In this document: positions 1 to 8,400 of the stretch, in pieces
Position numbering within the stretch: the stretch's first letter is position 1
Layout of the letters: every line of letters begins with the position of its first letter
Notes under the pieces: model-generated
The model's input: the letters and a program-made list of their open reading frames with translations, nothing else
Database searches by the model: none
Told to the model about the DNA's origin: nothing
Program-made: the position numbers and the translations under genes
NCBI RefSeq assembly: GCF_900590885.1
Contig: NZ_UUON01000001.1
Location: 434,001-498,000, forward strand
Reading direction: 5' to 3'
Source: Pseudomonas viridiflava
GTDB taxonomy: Bacteria; Pseudomonadota; Gammaproteobacteria; Pseudomonadales; Pseudomonadaceae
DNA length: 64,000 nucleotides

Positions 1-1001
1 TCATTAAGCGGATCAAAGCCACGAATCAGGAAGGTGGTAATCCCCAGGTCGTAGTAATCCACCAGCGCCTCCGCCACTTGCTCAGCCGTACCTACCAGTG
101 AAGTGGAGTTGCCCTGCGCCCCCAGCAACCCGGCAATCCCGGTCCACAAACGCTTGTCCAACCGCGACCCTTGCGCCGCCGCCGCCAACAACCGGCGCGA
201 GCCTTCATTCGGCGGTTCACGCCGTACAAAACCATTCTTTTCGGCCAGCGCGGTGGCTTGCTGCAGGATGCTGTCGGCACGTGCCCATGCCAGCTCTTCG
301 GTCTCGGCGAGGATCGGCCGCAGCGACAAGCTGAAACGAATCGTGCGCCCATGCTTGGCCGCTTCGGCGCGCACCTGGGTCACGATTTCGCGCACTTGCT
401 CATAGGTTTCACCCCACAGCGCGTACACGTCGGCGTGCTTGCCCGCCACTTCAATCGCAGCCTTGGACGAGCCGCCGAAATACAACGGAATGTGCGGCAA
501 CTGCGGCGACTTCACCGTGGAGTGCGCGCCTTCGACCTGGTAGTAGGTGCCGGCAAAATCGAACGGCTGTTCGCTGGTCCATTCCTGGCGCACCACGCTC
601 AGGTATTCGTCGGTGCGTGCGTAGCGTTCGTCTTTGCCGATGTGGCTGCCATCGGCACGCAGCTCGCGGTCATCGCCGCCGGTGATGATATGCACGGCAG
701 TGCGGCCGCCGTTGAACACGTCCAGGGTGGTGAACTGGCGCGCGGCCAGGGTCGGTTGGGCAAAGCCCGGGCGGTGGGCGATCAGAAACTGCAGCTTTTT
801 AGTCACGCTGGCGGCATGGGAGGCGATCAGCGTGCTGTCCGGGCTGTTGGAGTGGAAGGCCACCAGGGCGCGGTCGAAGCCGGCTTCTTCGTGAGCGCGG
901 GCCACGGTTTCCACGTAGTCCGGTTGCAGGGTAGGGCCGCTTCGCGGGTGGATCTCGGAAGCGTGGTGGCCGCCGATGTAGCCGATGAATTCAATGCTCA
1001 T
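1..1001 (-). CDS. SsuD-like LLM-class flavin-dependent monooxygenase (3' end cut by window edge)
   Basis: The reverse strand opens with ATG at 1001, preceded by AAGGAC, and stays open for 333 codons to the left edge, so the C-terminus is missing. The protein starts MSIEFIGYIGG and follows alkanesulfonate monooxygenase SsuD in order: RPGFAQPTLAARQ, ITGGDDRELRADG, YFGGSSKAA and a C-terminal LVGTAEQVAEAL segment. SsuD-family enzymes use FMNH2 and O2 to release sulfite from organosulfonates. The divergent SsuC/SsuB-like transporter supports a sulfur-scavenging role. The exact substrate is not visible, and it may be a paralogue of true SsuD. Confidence 0.85.
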   Translation of the reverse strand, partial: MSIEFIGYIGGHHASEIHPRSGPTLQPDYVETVARAHEEAGFDRALVAFHSNSPDSTLIASHAASVTKKLQFLIAHRPGFAQPTLAARQFTTLDVFNGGRTAVHIITGGDDRELRADGSHIGKDERYARTDEYLSVVRQEWTSEQPFDFAGTYYQVEGAHSTVKSPQLPHIPLYFGGSSKAAIEVAGKHADVYALWGETYEQVREIVTQVRAEAAKHGRTIRFSLSLRPILAETEELAWARADSILQQATALAEKNGFVRREPPNEGSRRLLAAAAQGSRLDKRLWTGIAGLLGAQGNSTSLVGTAEQVAEALVDYYDLGITTFLIRGFDPLN

Positions 1002-1108
1002 GGTCTGTCCTTGTCGTGTTCGCGGTTAGCACCTGCGCCGGGCAGGGGGTCGGTTATTCGCGTCCAAAGTAGGGGCAGGGGCAGGGCCTGTAAAATGCCG
1101 TTTGGTTC

Positions 1109-1183
1109 TAACCTAATTATTAAAAAGTAGAATCATGTATTCGAGTGTGTATCAGTAATTTGCATGTTGATTGCATTAGGTTA
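1109..1183. promoter_or_regulatory. Inverted repeat in the divergent promoter region of the sulfonate module
   Basis: TAACCTAAT (1109-1117) and its exact reverse complement ATTAGGTTA (1175-1183) flank an AT-rich stretch in the 273-bp gap between the divergent monooxygenase and permease genes. Two similarly oriented TTGCAT elements also lie here. The layout fits paired regulator half-sites, but the regulator is unknown and no promoter element was assigned. Confidence 0.35.
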
Positions 1184-1274
1184 TTCCTACAAAGACTTTC
1201 ACGACGGTTTTTTATGCGCTTAGCATCAGTCCGTCACGGCGCTTGCGGCCGTGTCTTTTGAGAAAGGAAGCCTG

Positions 1275-2096
1275 ATGACCGAGACGTTCTCCATCAATAA
1301 AGCCGAGCGCCGGCCGAACCAGGTGCGCAGCTGGCGCACCCCGGATGTGTTGCTGCGGCTGGTCAGCCCGATTGTGCTGTTGCTGCTGTGGGAGCTGGCC
1401 TCGCAACTGGGCTGGATTCCCTCGCGCGTGATCGCCGCGCCCTCGCAGATCGGCGGCACCTTGTGGGCGATGATTGTCTCCGGCGAGCTGGGCAAGCACC
1501 TGCTGGTGTCCCTGCAGCGCGCATTGTTCGGCTTGAGTATCGGCGTCAGCATCGGCGTGGTGGCGGCGTTGATCAGCGGCCTGTCGCGGCGCGGCGAGGT
1601 GATCCTCGATTCGCCGATGCAGATGCTGCGCACCATCCCGTCTTTGGCGCTGGTGCCGCTGTTTATCCTGTGGTTCGGCATTGGCGAGTTCACCAAGATC
1701 GCGTTGATCGTCACCGGCACCACCTTTCCGGTGTACCTCAACCTGTTTGCCGGTATCCGCAATATCGACCCCAAACTGATCGAGGCGGCCAACACCCTGG
1801 GGCTCAACCGGCGCGAGCTGATCTGGCATGTGATCCTGCCGGGGTCGCTGCCTTCGTTTTTCGTCGGCCTGCGTTATGCCCTCGGCATTTCGTGGCTGGC
1901 GCTGGTGTTTGTCGAGCAGATCAACACCACCGCCGGCATCGGCTTCCTGGCCAGTGATGCGCGGGACTTCATGCGCACCGACGTGATCGTGATCTGCCTG
2001 CTGATCTACAGCGTGCTCGGCCTGTTGATCGACGGCCTGATCCGCACCCTTGAGCGCGTGGCCCTGGCCTGGCGCCCATCCTTTGTGAGGAACTGA
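1275..2096 (+). CDS. ABC transporter permease, SsuC/TauC type
   Basis: A 273-residue inner-membrane permease with about six hydrophobic segments. The EAA-loop signature is EAANTLGLNRRELIWHVILP, which contacts the ATPase. I chose ATG 1275 over an upstream GTG at 1251 because AGAAAGGAAG sits just before it. The stop (2094-2096) is one base before the ATG of the ATPase gene, so the two are co-transcribed and probably translationally coupled. The family imports sulfonates, nitrate, taurine and similar compounds. The flanking SsuD-like enzyme favours a sulfonate. No periplasmic binding protein is in the window; it may lie beyond the left edge. Confidence 0.85.
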   Translation: MTETFSINKAERRPNQVRSWRTPDVLLRLVSPIVLLLLWELASQLGWIPSRVIAAPSQIGGTLWAMIVSGELGKHLLVSLQRALFGLSIGVSIGVVAALISGLSRRGEVILDSPMQMLRTIPSLALVPLFILWFGIGEFTKIALIVTGTTFPVYLNLFAGIRNIDPKLIEAANTLGLNRRELIWHVILPGSLPSFFVGLRYALGISWLALVFVEQINTTAGIGFLASDARDFMRTDVIVICLLIYSVLGLLIDGLIRTLERVALAWRPSFVRN

Positions 2097-2097
2097 T

Positions 2098-2856
2098 ATG
2101 TCGACAAGTGAAGCGCCGGTGCAGCTGCGAAATGTGGTGCGCCAGTTCGGCCAGCAACGGGTCATCGACGGCCTCGACCTGGACATCGCCCCCGGCGAGT
2201 TCGTGGCCTTACTTGGGGCCAGCGGGTCGGGCAAAACCACCTTGCTGCGCAGCCTGGCCGGGCTGGACAGTATCGACAGCGGCCAACTGCGCGTGCCCAG
2301 GGCGCGGGCTGCGGTGTTCCAGGAGCCGCGCCTGATGCCGTGGAAGCGCGCCTGGAAAAACGTGATCCTCGGCCTGCGGGTGCCCGGCGCCAAAGCGCGT
2401 GCGGTGCAAGCCTTGACCGAAGTCGGCCTGGCCCACCGCCTGGAGGCGTACCCGGCGACCCTTTCCGGGGGGGAAGCGCAGCGCGTGGCTCTGGCGCGTG
2501 GCCTGGTGCGTGAGCCCAAGCTGCTGTTGTTGGACGAACCGTTCGCCGCCCTCGACGCCCTGACCCGCATCAAGATGCATCGTCTGATCATCGAGCTGTG
2601 GCGCAAGCACACCCCGGCGGTGTTGCTGGTGACCCACGACGTGGATGAAGCGATCCTGCTGGCCGACCGCGTGATTGTGTTGGCCGATGGCAAGATCGCC
2701 GAGCAACTGCACATCGACCTGCCCCGCGCGCGGGACACCGGCCAGGACGGGTTCCAGGCCATCCGCGCACGCCTGCTGAACCTGCTCGGCGTAGCCGTGG
2801 ACACCCCCGCCGCGCGGCCTGCGGCGATCAATCTGCGCCGCGTGGCCCAGGGCTGA
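2098..2856 (+). CDS. ABC transporter ATPase, SsuB/TauB type
   Basis: A 252-residue cytoplasmic ATPase that powers import together with the preceding permease. Visible motifs are Walker A GASGSGKTT (about residues 40-48), a Q-loop in VFQEPRLMPWK, the signature LSGGEAQRVALARGL, Walker B LLLLDEPFAALD and a switch histidine in LLVTHDVDEA. The Q-loop form followed by PW is typical of SsuB and TauB. Length is normal. It starts immediately after the permease stop. Confidence 0.88.
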   Translation: MSTSEAPVQLRNVVRQFGQQRVIDGLDLDIAPGEFVALLGASGSGKTTLLRSLAGLDSIDSGQLRVPRARAAVFQEPRLMPWKRAWKNVILGLRVPGAKARAVQALTEVGLAHRLEAYPATLSGGEAQRVALARGLVREPKLLLLDEPFAALDALTRIKMHRLIIELWRKHTPAVLLVTHDVDEAILLADRVIVLADGKIAEQLHIDLPRARDTGQDGFQAIRARLLNLLGVAVDTPAARPAAINLRRVAQG

Positions 2857-2902
2857 ACCCTGACCATCGATAACGTTGTAATTTGCCCTGGCCTGAGGTC
2901 TG

Positions 2903-3559
2903 ATGGGCGCCGAAACGGGCGCGTCAGGGTGGGGCACTATGCGGGCAGAACTTGCACACTATGGCGGTATTACCGTCATGATTCCGGCCGCGATCATTAT
3001 TGCCGTGTGGTTAAGGTATTCTAACCCCTGGGCATTACGCACTTGGGTCATGACCGTCGGCGTAACTTATTCAATTGTTGCAGTCAGCAAGTTGTTGTTC
3101 AAAGGCTGGGGCATCTCGTTTCAATACGTGGACATTGCCGTATTAAGTGGGCATGCCATGAACACGTGCCTGATGTTAACGGTGGGATCCAGTCTGGTCG
3201 CGCGCCAGTTCAACTCGGCGTGGCGTTGGCCGGCGGCAGTCGCGGGAATATTGATAAGTGCCGGGTTCAGTGCCTATTGTGTCGCGCCTTATATCCATCC
3301 ATTGAACGAAGCATTGGCCGGGGCAGCACTGGGTATTAGTGCGGCCATTGGGTTTTTATGGCGAATCGAGCCCGCCGAGATCAAGGTGCCTCCGGCATTC
3401 ATTGGCGGCGGCCTGGTGCTCTTGCTGGCCTGCGCGCTGGTGCCCAAGTACAACGCCGAATTACTGCTCAACCGCGTCGCGGTGAGCTTGTCCGGTGCCG
3501 AACAGGCGCATCAGGAGCCTTCCTGGCGGCTGGATACGGCACCCAGGAAGGCCGAGTAA
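2903..3559 (+). CDS. PAP2-like multi-pass membrane protein with a degenerate active site
   Basis: Up to 218 residues with about five or six membrane segments. The order K(LLFKGWGISF), SGH and Y-x5-HPLNEALAGAALG mirrors the three phosphatase motifs of type-2 phosphatidic acid phosphatases. The proline before SGH, the arginine of motif 3 and the final aspartate (here E) are changed, so activity is doubtful. It could be a lipid-linked phosphatase relative acting near the EPS locus. An alternative start is ATG 2939; neither has a convincing ribosome-binding site, although GAGG precedes 2903. Its 3' end overlaps the convergent gene by 49 bp. Confidence 0.6.
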   Translation: MGAETGASGWGTMRAELAHYGGITVMIPAAIIIAVWLRYSNPWALRTWVMTVGVTYSIVAVSKLLFKGWGISFQYVDIAVLSGHAMNTCLMLTVGSSLVARQFNSAWRWPAAVAGILISAGFSAYCVAPYIHPLNEALAGAALGISAAIGFLWRIEPAEIKVPPAFIGGGLVLLLACALVPKYNAELLLNRVAVSLSGAEQAHQEPSWRLDTAPRKAE

Positions 3560-3843
3560 GTCACCAGGTCCAGGGCCAGGTTGCTTTCGACCATCAATTC
3601 CAGCAACACCGTCTGCGCATTGAAGCGCCGCACGTTACCTCGGCGGTGCGCGCCCTTCATCTGCTTGAACAGCGTATGGGTGATCTGTTGGGCAGAGCTG
3701 CCCTGCAACTGGTCCAGCCAGCGGCCGATAGCCTGGGTGTTGCGCTGGTACTGCTCGCCCGAGACTGGTTCGGCGAAGCCTTCGAACATCCCCGTCAATT
3801 TTCTCAGCGCATAGCCGCGTCGCACTTCAGCCAACAGGCTCAT
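3511..3843 (-). CDS. Small hypothetical protein, coupled to the upstream gene
   Basis: A 110-residue protein starting MSLLAEVRRGYALRKLTGMF, charged and without signal peptide or membrane segment. I recognise no family. Its ATG shares bases with the stop of the gene before it (ATGA, 3840-3843), so the two form a translationally coupled pair whose products probably act together. It ends tail to tail with the PAP2-like gene, overlapping it by 49 bp. The pair lies head to head with the EPS operon, across its promoter region. Confidence 0.6.
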   Translation of the reverse strand: MSLLAEVRRGYALRKLTGMFEGFAEPVSGEQYQRNTQAIGRWLDQLQGSSAQQITHTLFKQMKGAHRRGNVRRFNAQTVLLELMVESNLALDLVTYSAFLGAVSSRQEGS

Positions 3844-4148
3844 GGGCGGTCCTCGGTGCCGCAGATATTCGCCAGCAACTCCGCGGTCTTGACCTGGAGG
3901 AACTGGCTGTCGCCGCGACTTTCCACGCACAGGCATACCGACAATGCGTCGCTTACCTGCAATTTGAAGCGCCAATCGGCGAAGACCATTGACAGCCCGG
4001 AGCAGGATTCGTCGCTGTCCAGGGAGTTGTCGGCGTACAGCACCTGCATGCGCTCGACAACACGGGTCGAGTTATTCACCTCGACATGAATATTTCCCGA
4101 AGAAGGAAATAGGCCAATACGCTCTACCAATAACTTTGACATGTTCAT
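3840..4148 (-). CDS. Small hypothetical protein, first gene of a coupled pair
   Basis: A 102-residue protein starting MNMSKLLVERIGLFPSSGNI. ATG 4148 is preceded by GAAGGGA, which is better than an in-frame start at 4181. It is probably cytoplasmic, with predicted beta-rich stretches such as NIHVEVNNSTRVVERMQVLY and three cysteines. No family is recognised. It is transcribed away from the EPS operon out of a shared 230-bp region, so common regulation with wzb and wzc is possible but unproven. Confidence 0.6.
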   Translation of the reverse strand: MNMSKLLVERIGLFPSSGNIHVEVNNSTRVVERMQVLYADNSLDSDESCSGLSMVFADWRFKLQVSDALSVCLCVESRGDSQFLQVKTAELLANICGTEDRP

Positions 4149-4213
4149 GGCCGTCCCTTCGCTGTTGCAGTCAGGCGGCACTTTATTATGCGGGGGTGGA
4201 AAAGTACTGGAAT

Positions 4214-4252
4214 GTTATTTTTAGTCGGTTAATACCGAAGTTGTTATTTTTT
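4214..4252. promoter_or_regulatory. Candidate regulatory sites upstream of the EPS operon
   Basis: The 230-bp gap between the divergent small gene and wzb holds two GTTATTTTT elements (4214-4222 and 4243-4251). Between them is a perfect palindrome, TCGGT-TAAT-ACCGA (4225-4238). The elements lie 29 bp apart. The same element recurs before the gfcA-like gene (18551) and before the regulatory trio (27498). This suggests operator sites for one regulator of the locus, or AT-rich silencer sites of the MvaT type. Confidence 0.35.
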
Positions 4253-4378
4253 GTCTTGCGCGATAGATGGTCGATGTTTATCGGCTGTGGTCATAATTGG
4301 CCTGTCGTTAGTTGCGCTTACTTTAATAAGGTCGTCCCTTTTGCCGAAGAATAAGTGTGCGGTGCGTGGGAGGTTGCC

Positions 4379-4819
4379 TTGTTCAAAAACATATTGATTG
4401 TGTGCATCGGCAATATTTGCCGCAGCCCTACGGCGGAGTATTTGCTGGGCGCTGCACTCGGCCCGTGTGGGATCCGGGTGAGTTCGGCCGGCCTGGCCGC
4501 CCTGCGTGACCATCCGCTGGAACCGATGGCCGGGCAGGTACTGCAGGAGCACGGGCATGCACCCCGCACGCACAAGGCACGGCAACTTGATGCCGGCGCC
4601 GTGAGCGAGGCCGACCTGATCCTGGTCATGGAGCAGCGGCATATCGACGGCGTGCTCAACCTCGCCCCCGAGGCCCGGGGCAAGGTGTTCCTGCTGGGCA
4701 AGTGGCAGCACGACCGCGAAATCACCGACCCCTATCGCCAGGGCAAGCCTGCCTTTGTGCAGGCCTATGCATTGATCGAACAGGCCGCACAGGCCTGGGC
4801 CCAGCGCCTGGCGCGCTGA
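4379..4819 (+). CDS. wzb: Low-molecular-weight protein-tyrosine phosphatase, Wzb/Etp type
   Basis: A cytoplasmic phosphatase that removes phosphate from the tyrosine kinase encoded next to it, which controls Wzy-dependent chain assembly. The catalytic loop VCIGNICRSPTAE has the CX5R signature close to the N-terminus. The general-acid aspartate lies in ITDPYRQG near the C-terminus. I chose TTG 4379, with GGGAGG six bases upstream, giving MFKNILIVCIGNICRS and a normal length of 146 residues. A GTG at 4355 would add eight residues. It is the first gene of the EPS operon. Confidence 0.88.
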   Translation: MFKNILIVCIGNICRSPTAEYLLGAALGPCGIRVSSAGLAALRDHPLEPMAGQVLQEHGHAPRTHKARQLDAGAVSEADLILVMEQRHIDGVLNLAPEARGKVFLLGKWQHDREITDPYRQGKPAFVQAYALIEQAAQAWAQRLAR

Positions 4820-4860
4820 CGCTCCCTCTTTAAATGATTGCAAGGACGAAGACGCGATTT

Positions 4861-7080
4861 ATGTATTCACCCCAGAACGCTTCCCCGGACAGCCCCCACC
4901 GTGACGAGATCGATGTGCTCGGCATGCTCGGCACCCTGATCGATCACAAATGGCTGATCGCCGGGGTTACCGGCACCTGCATGTTGATCGGTGCGGCCTA
5001 CGCCATCCTGGCGGCGCCGGTGTACCAGGCGAATGCGTTGATCCAGGTGGAGCCGAAGAAGAACGACATGCTCGGCTTCTCCGACGTCAGCAGTTTGCTG
5101 GGCAAGGAATCGCCGGCGGTGACCGAGATCGAACTGATCAAGTCGCGCACCATTATCGGCAAGACCGTCGATACCCTGGCGCTGGATATCACCATCACCC
5201 CGCAACATTTCCCGTTGATCGGTGGCTTCCTCGCGCGGCGTTATGCGCCTGAGCATGCCGGCGATATCGCGCCACCGCTGCTGGGCTTCAGCCGGTGGTC
5301 GGCGGGCGGCGAGCGCCTGGCATTGAGCACATTGAAGCTGCCGGCCGCGCTGCTCGGCACGGCACTGGTGCTGGTGGCGGGCGAGGGCCAGGCCTACAGT
5401 TTGTTTGACGAAGACGGTCAGAAAATCGCTACGGGCCGGGTGGGCGAGCCCTTTGCCGCCAACGGCGTGGAGGTGCTGGTCAAGGAGCTGCGGGCCAACC
5501 CCGGCGCGCATTTCAAAATCGTGCGCAAGCCGCGCCTGGATGCGGTGGCGGACTATCAGGACCTGCTCACCGTGATCGAGCGCGGCAAGGAGTCGGGGAT
5601 CATCAGCCTGTCCCTGGAGAGCACGCGGCCAGCCCTGGCGGTGCGCACGCTGACAGAAATTTCCAACCTCTATGTGAAACAGAACGTCGACCGTACCTCC
5701 GCCGAGGCGGCGCAGAGCCTGTCGTTCCTCAATGACCAGTTACCCCAGGTGCGCCGTGACCTGGAAAAGGCCGAGAACGCGCTGAACCGCTTCCAGACCC
5801 GCAGCAAGTCCATCGACATCAGCCTGGAAGCCAAGGCTGTGCTCGACCAGGTGGTGGCCCTGGACACGGGTATCTCCGAACTCAAGCTGCAGCAGGCTGA
5901 GATGGATCGCAAGTTCACGCCCCAGCACCCGGCTTACCGTGCATTGCTGGCAAAACTGGCTGAACTGAATGCCAAGCAGGCGCAGATGACCAAGCGCGTC
6001 GAAGGGCTGCCCAGCACCCAGCAGGAATTGCTCAGCCTGACCCGTGACGTGCAGGTCGGCACCGAAATCTACACCCAACTGCTCAACCGTTCCCAGGAAC
6101 TCGACGTGATGCGGGCGGGCACCGTGGGCAACGTGCGCCTGATCGACAGCGCCGATGCCAACCTGAGTAAACCGGTGGAGCCGCGCAAGGTGATTGTGGT
6201 GCTGCTGGCGATGCTGCTCGGCGGCATGCTTTCGGTGGGCGTGGTGCTGGTGCGCAGCCTGCTCAACCGTGGCCTGGAAACCCCGGATGACATCGAGAAA
6301 CTTGGCCTGCCGGTGTATGCGTCGATCCCCTTCAGCCTGTTGCAAAAGGCCGAGGAGGCCAACGCGGCGAAATTGCGCTCCAACGTACCGACGCTGTTGG
6401 CCATCAATCACCCCCATGACCTGGTGATGGAAGCCATGCGCAGCCTGCGCACCAGCCTGCATTTCGCCATGCTCGAGTCAAAGAACAACCGGCTGATGAT
6501 TACCGGCCCGAGCCCCGAGGTGGGCAAGACGTTTGTCTCGGCCAACCTGGCGGCCATCGTCGCGCAGTCGGGGCAGCGCGTGCTGCTGATCGATGCCGAT
6601 ATGCGCAAGGGCTACCTGCACAAGATGCTCGGCCAGGCGGTGCAAGCCGGGCTGTCCGACCTGCTGGTCAAGCGCTGCGACCTGCAGGAAGCGATTCAAC
6701 CGACGGCGGTGGAGCGCTTCGATTTTATCGGCCGCGGGCAGATTCCGCCCAACCCGTCGGAATTGCTGATGCACCCCAACTTTGCGGCGTTGCTGGCCGA
6801 GGTCAGCGAGCGTTATGACCTGGTGATTATCGATACGCCGCCATTGCTGGCAGTGACTGACGCGGCGATTGTCGGGCGCCAGGCCGGCACCAGCCTGTTG
6901 GTCACCCGCTTTGGCGTGAACTCGGCGAAGGAAATCGAGCTGACCCTGCGGCGCTTTTATCAGAACGGCATCGAACTCAAGGGCGCGATTTTCAATGGCG
7001 TGGAAAAACGCCGGTCCGCCAGTTATGGCTATGGCGACTATGGCTATTACAGCTACGCCTACCAGTCCGACAAGGCCTGA
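4861..7080 (+). CDS. wzc: Polysaccharide co-polymerase and BY-type tyrosine kinase, Wzc/Etk
   Basis: A 739-residue inner-membrane protein. Its N-terminal Wzz domain is flanked by membrane segments (about residues 30-55 and 440-465) and contains a GNVR-type region (GTVGNVRLIDSA). The C-terminal BY-kinase has Walker A GPSPEVGKT (about 549), Walker A' LIDADMRKG (about 576) and Walker B LVIIDTPP (about 655). The C-terminal tyrosine cluster YGYGDYGYYSYAYQ is the autophosphorylation site. It sets chain length and works with the Wza-type pore at 18979 and the phosphatase before it. A start at 4834 is possible but less likely than ATG 4861. Confidence 0.92.
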   Translation: MYSPQNASPDSPHRDEIDVLGMLGTLIDHKWLIAGVTGTCMLIGAAYAILAAPVYQANALIQVEPKKNDMLGFSDVSSLLGKESPAVTEIELIKSRTIIGKTVDTLALDITITPQHFPLIGGFLARRYAPEHAGDIAPPLLGFSRWSAGGERLALSTLKLPAALLGTALVLVAGEGQAYSLFDEDGQKIATGRVGEPFAANGVEVLVKELRANPGAHFKIVRKPRLDAVADYQDLLTVIERGKESGIISLSLESTRPALAVRTLTEISNLYVKQNVDRTSAEAAQSLSFLNDQLPQVRRDLEKAENALNRFQTRSKSIDISLEAKAVLDQVVALDTGISELKLQQAEMDRKFTPQHPAYRALLAKLAELNAKQAQMTKRVEGLPSTQQELLSLTRDVQVGTEIYTQLLNRSQELDVMRAGTVGNVRLIDSADANLSKPVEPRKVIVVLLAMLLGGMLSVGVVLVRSLLNRGLETPDDIEKLGLPVYASIPFSLLQKAEEANAAKLRSNVPTLLAINHPHDLVMEAMRSLRTSLHFAMLESKNNRLMITGPSPEVGKTFVSANLAAIVAQSGQRVLLIDADMRKGYLHKMLGQAVQAGLSDLLVKRCDLQEAIQPTAVERFDFIGRGQIPPNPSELLMHPNFAALLAEVSERYDLVIIDTPPLLAVTDAAIVGRQAGTSLLVTRFGVNSAKEIELTLRRFYQNGIELKGAIFNGVEKRRSASYGYGDYGYYSYAYQSDKA

Positions 7081-7086
7081 CCCCCC

Positions 7087-8400
7087 ATGGATAAGGTGCT
7101 TGAAATGCCCCGGTCGCTGGCGCGCCGTTTTCGCCTCAACGTGCTCAGCTATGGCTACACCCAACTGGTGACGCTGGCTGCGCAACTGGTGCTGGTGCCG
7201 TTCTTTTTGCATGCCTGGGGCACGGGACGCTATGCCGATTGGCTGGTGCTCACCGGTATCCCGTCGATGCTCAGCCTGCTCGACCTGGGTGTGGCCCAGG
7301 CCTCGGCCACCAGTGCCACGCTGCGCGCCAGCCAGGGCGATGTGCCCGGTGCGCGGCGCAGTGTGCAGACCGCACTGGCCTTTACCCTGGCAGTGGTCGC
7401 GCTGGTGCTGGTGTTCGCCCTGACGTTGGGCCAGTGGCTCGACTGGGTGGCGTTGCTCAAGCTCAAGACACTGTCAGCCGAGCAGGCCAGCGGGGTGGTG
7501 CTGTTCATGTCCGGCTACTTGTGTACGCGCCTGTTGGGTGGGCCGATTGACGCCTGGTTCCGCACCATCGACCGCACCGTCGGCGGGGTGTTTATCATGG
7601 CCAACCGACGGACCCTGGATATCGTGTTGTCCATCGGCGTGCTGCTGCTTGGCGGTTCCGAGCTGCAATTGGCCCAGGGGATGTTCTTCAGCCAGGTGCT
7701 GTTCCTGCTGCTGGTGACCGTGTTTGTGCGGCGCATTTCACCCTGGCCGTTGCTGGGATTGGCGTCGGCGTCGTGGGCCGAGTTTCGTGGCATCTGGAAA
7801 CCGGCGGTGGGCAGCGCGGCGATCCCGTTGGCGCAAGCGATCACCCTGCAAGGCGGCCTGCAAGTGCTCAACCAGATTGCTGGCCCGGCGGTAGTGGTGG
7901 GCTACACCATGGCGCGCACGCTGATGCGCCTGATCATCCAGCTGGGTATCACCTGCAGCAACGCCCTCACGCCGGAAATCTCGCGGCTGGCCGGGCGTGG
8001 CGAATTCGAACAGGCGCGACGGTTTACCCAGCGCGCCAGTTCACGGGTGCTGGGCCTGTGCGTGCTGGTGTATGCCGCCGGTATCTGGGCCGGGCCGCAG
8101 GTCATCACGCTGTGGAGCCATGGCCTGGTGCAGGTCGACCGTCTGTCATTGGCACTGATCGGCGCCCACACGATCCTGAACGTGGCCTGGTTCATCCTGG
8201 CGGCGATGTTGATTTCCACCAACCGCCACACCGGCACGTCGCTGATCTATGCCTTGAGCAGCATGGCGGCGTTGCTGCTGTGGCTGGCGTGCAAGGCGCA
8301 TATCGACCCGGTGCTGGGCGCGTCGCTGCTGTTGGCGCTGCCGGAACTGGTGGTGCTGGTGTACCTGCGGTTGATCCGTGTCGGTGAGGTGGGCCCATGA
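7087..8400 (+). CDS. wzx: Wzx-type polysaccharide flippase
   Basis: A 437-residue, highly hydrophobic protein with about 12 membrane segments and the polysaccharide-transporter layout. It starts MDKVLEMPRSLARRFRLNV and includes LDLGVAQASATSATL, an early charged loop typical of O-unit flippases. It should flip the undecaprenyl-linked repeat unit across the inner membrane. It follows wzc by six bases, and its stop overlaps the start of the polymerase gene (ATGA). An in-frame ATG at 7105 is an alternative start. Confidence 0.82.
   Translation: MDKVLEMPRSLARRFRLNVLSYGYTQLVTLAAQLVLVPFFLHAWGTGRYADWLVLTGIPSMLSLLDLGVAQASATSATLRASQGDVPGARRSVQTALAFTLAVVALVLVFALTLGQWLDWVALLKLKTLSAEQASGVVLFMSGYLCTRLLGGPIDAWFRTIDRTVGGVFIMANRRTLDIVLSIGVLLLGGSELQLAQGMFFSQVLFLLLVTVFVRRISPWPLLGLASASWAEFRGIWKPAVGSAAIPLAQAITLQGGLQVLNQIAGPAVVVGYTMARTLMRLIIQLGITCSNALTPEISRLAGRGEFEQARRFTQRASSRVLGLCVLVYAAGIWAGPQVITLWSHGLVQVDRLSLALIGAHTILNVAWFILAAMLISTNRHTGTSLIYALSSMAALLLWLACKAHIDPVLGASLLLALPELVVLVYLRLIRVGEVGP

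Noticed and set aside
1212..2867. 551-codon - strand open frame over the ABC transporter genes
   Set aside because: It is antisense to a permease and an ATPase with intact motifs. Its own translation is Arg/Ser/Gln-rich with no recognisable domain.
4288..4316. TTGGCC...GTTGCG as a sigma-54 promoter for the EPS operon
   Set aside because: The distance between the GG and GC elements is several bases too long.
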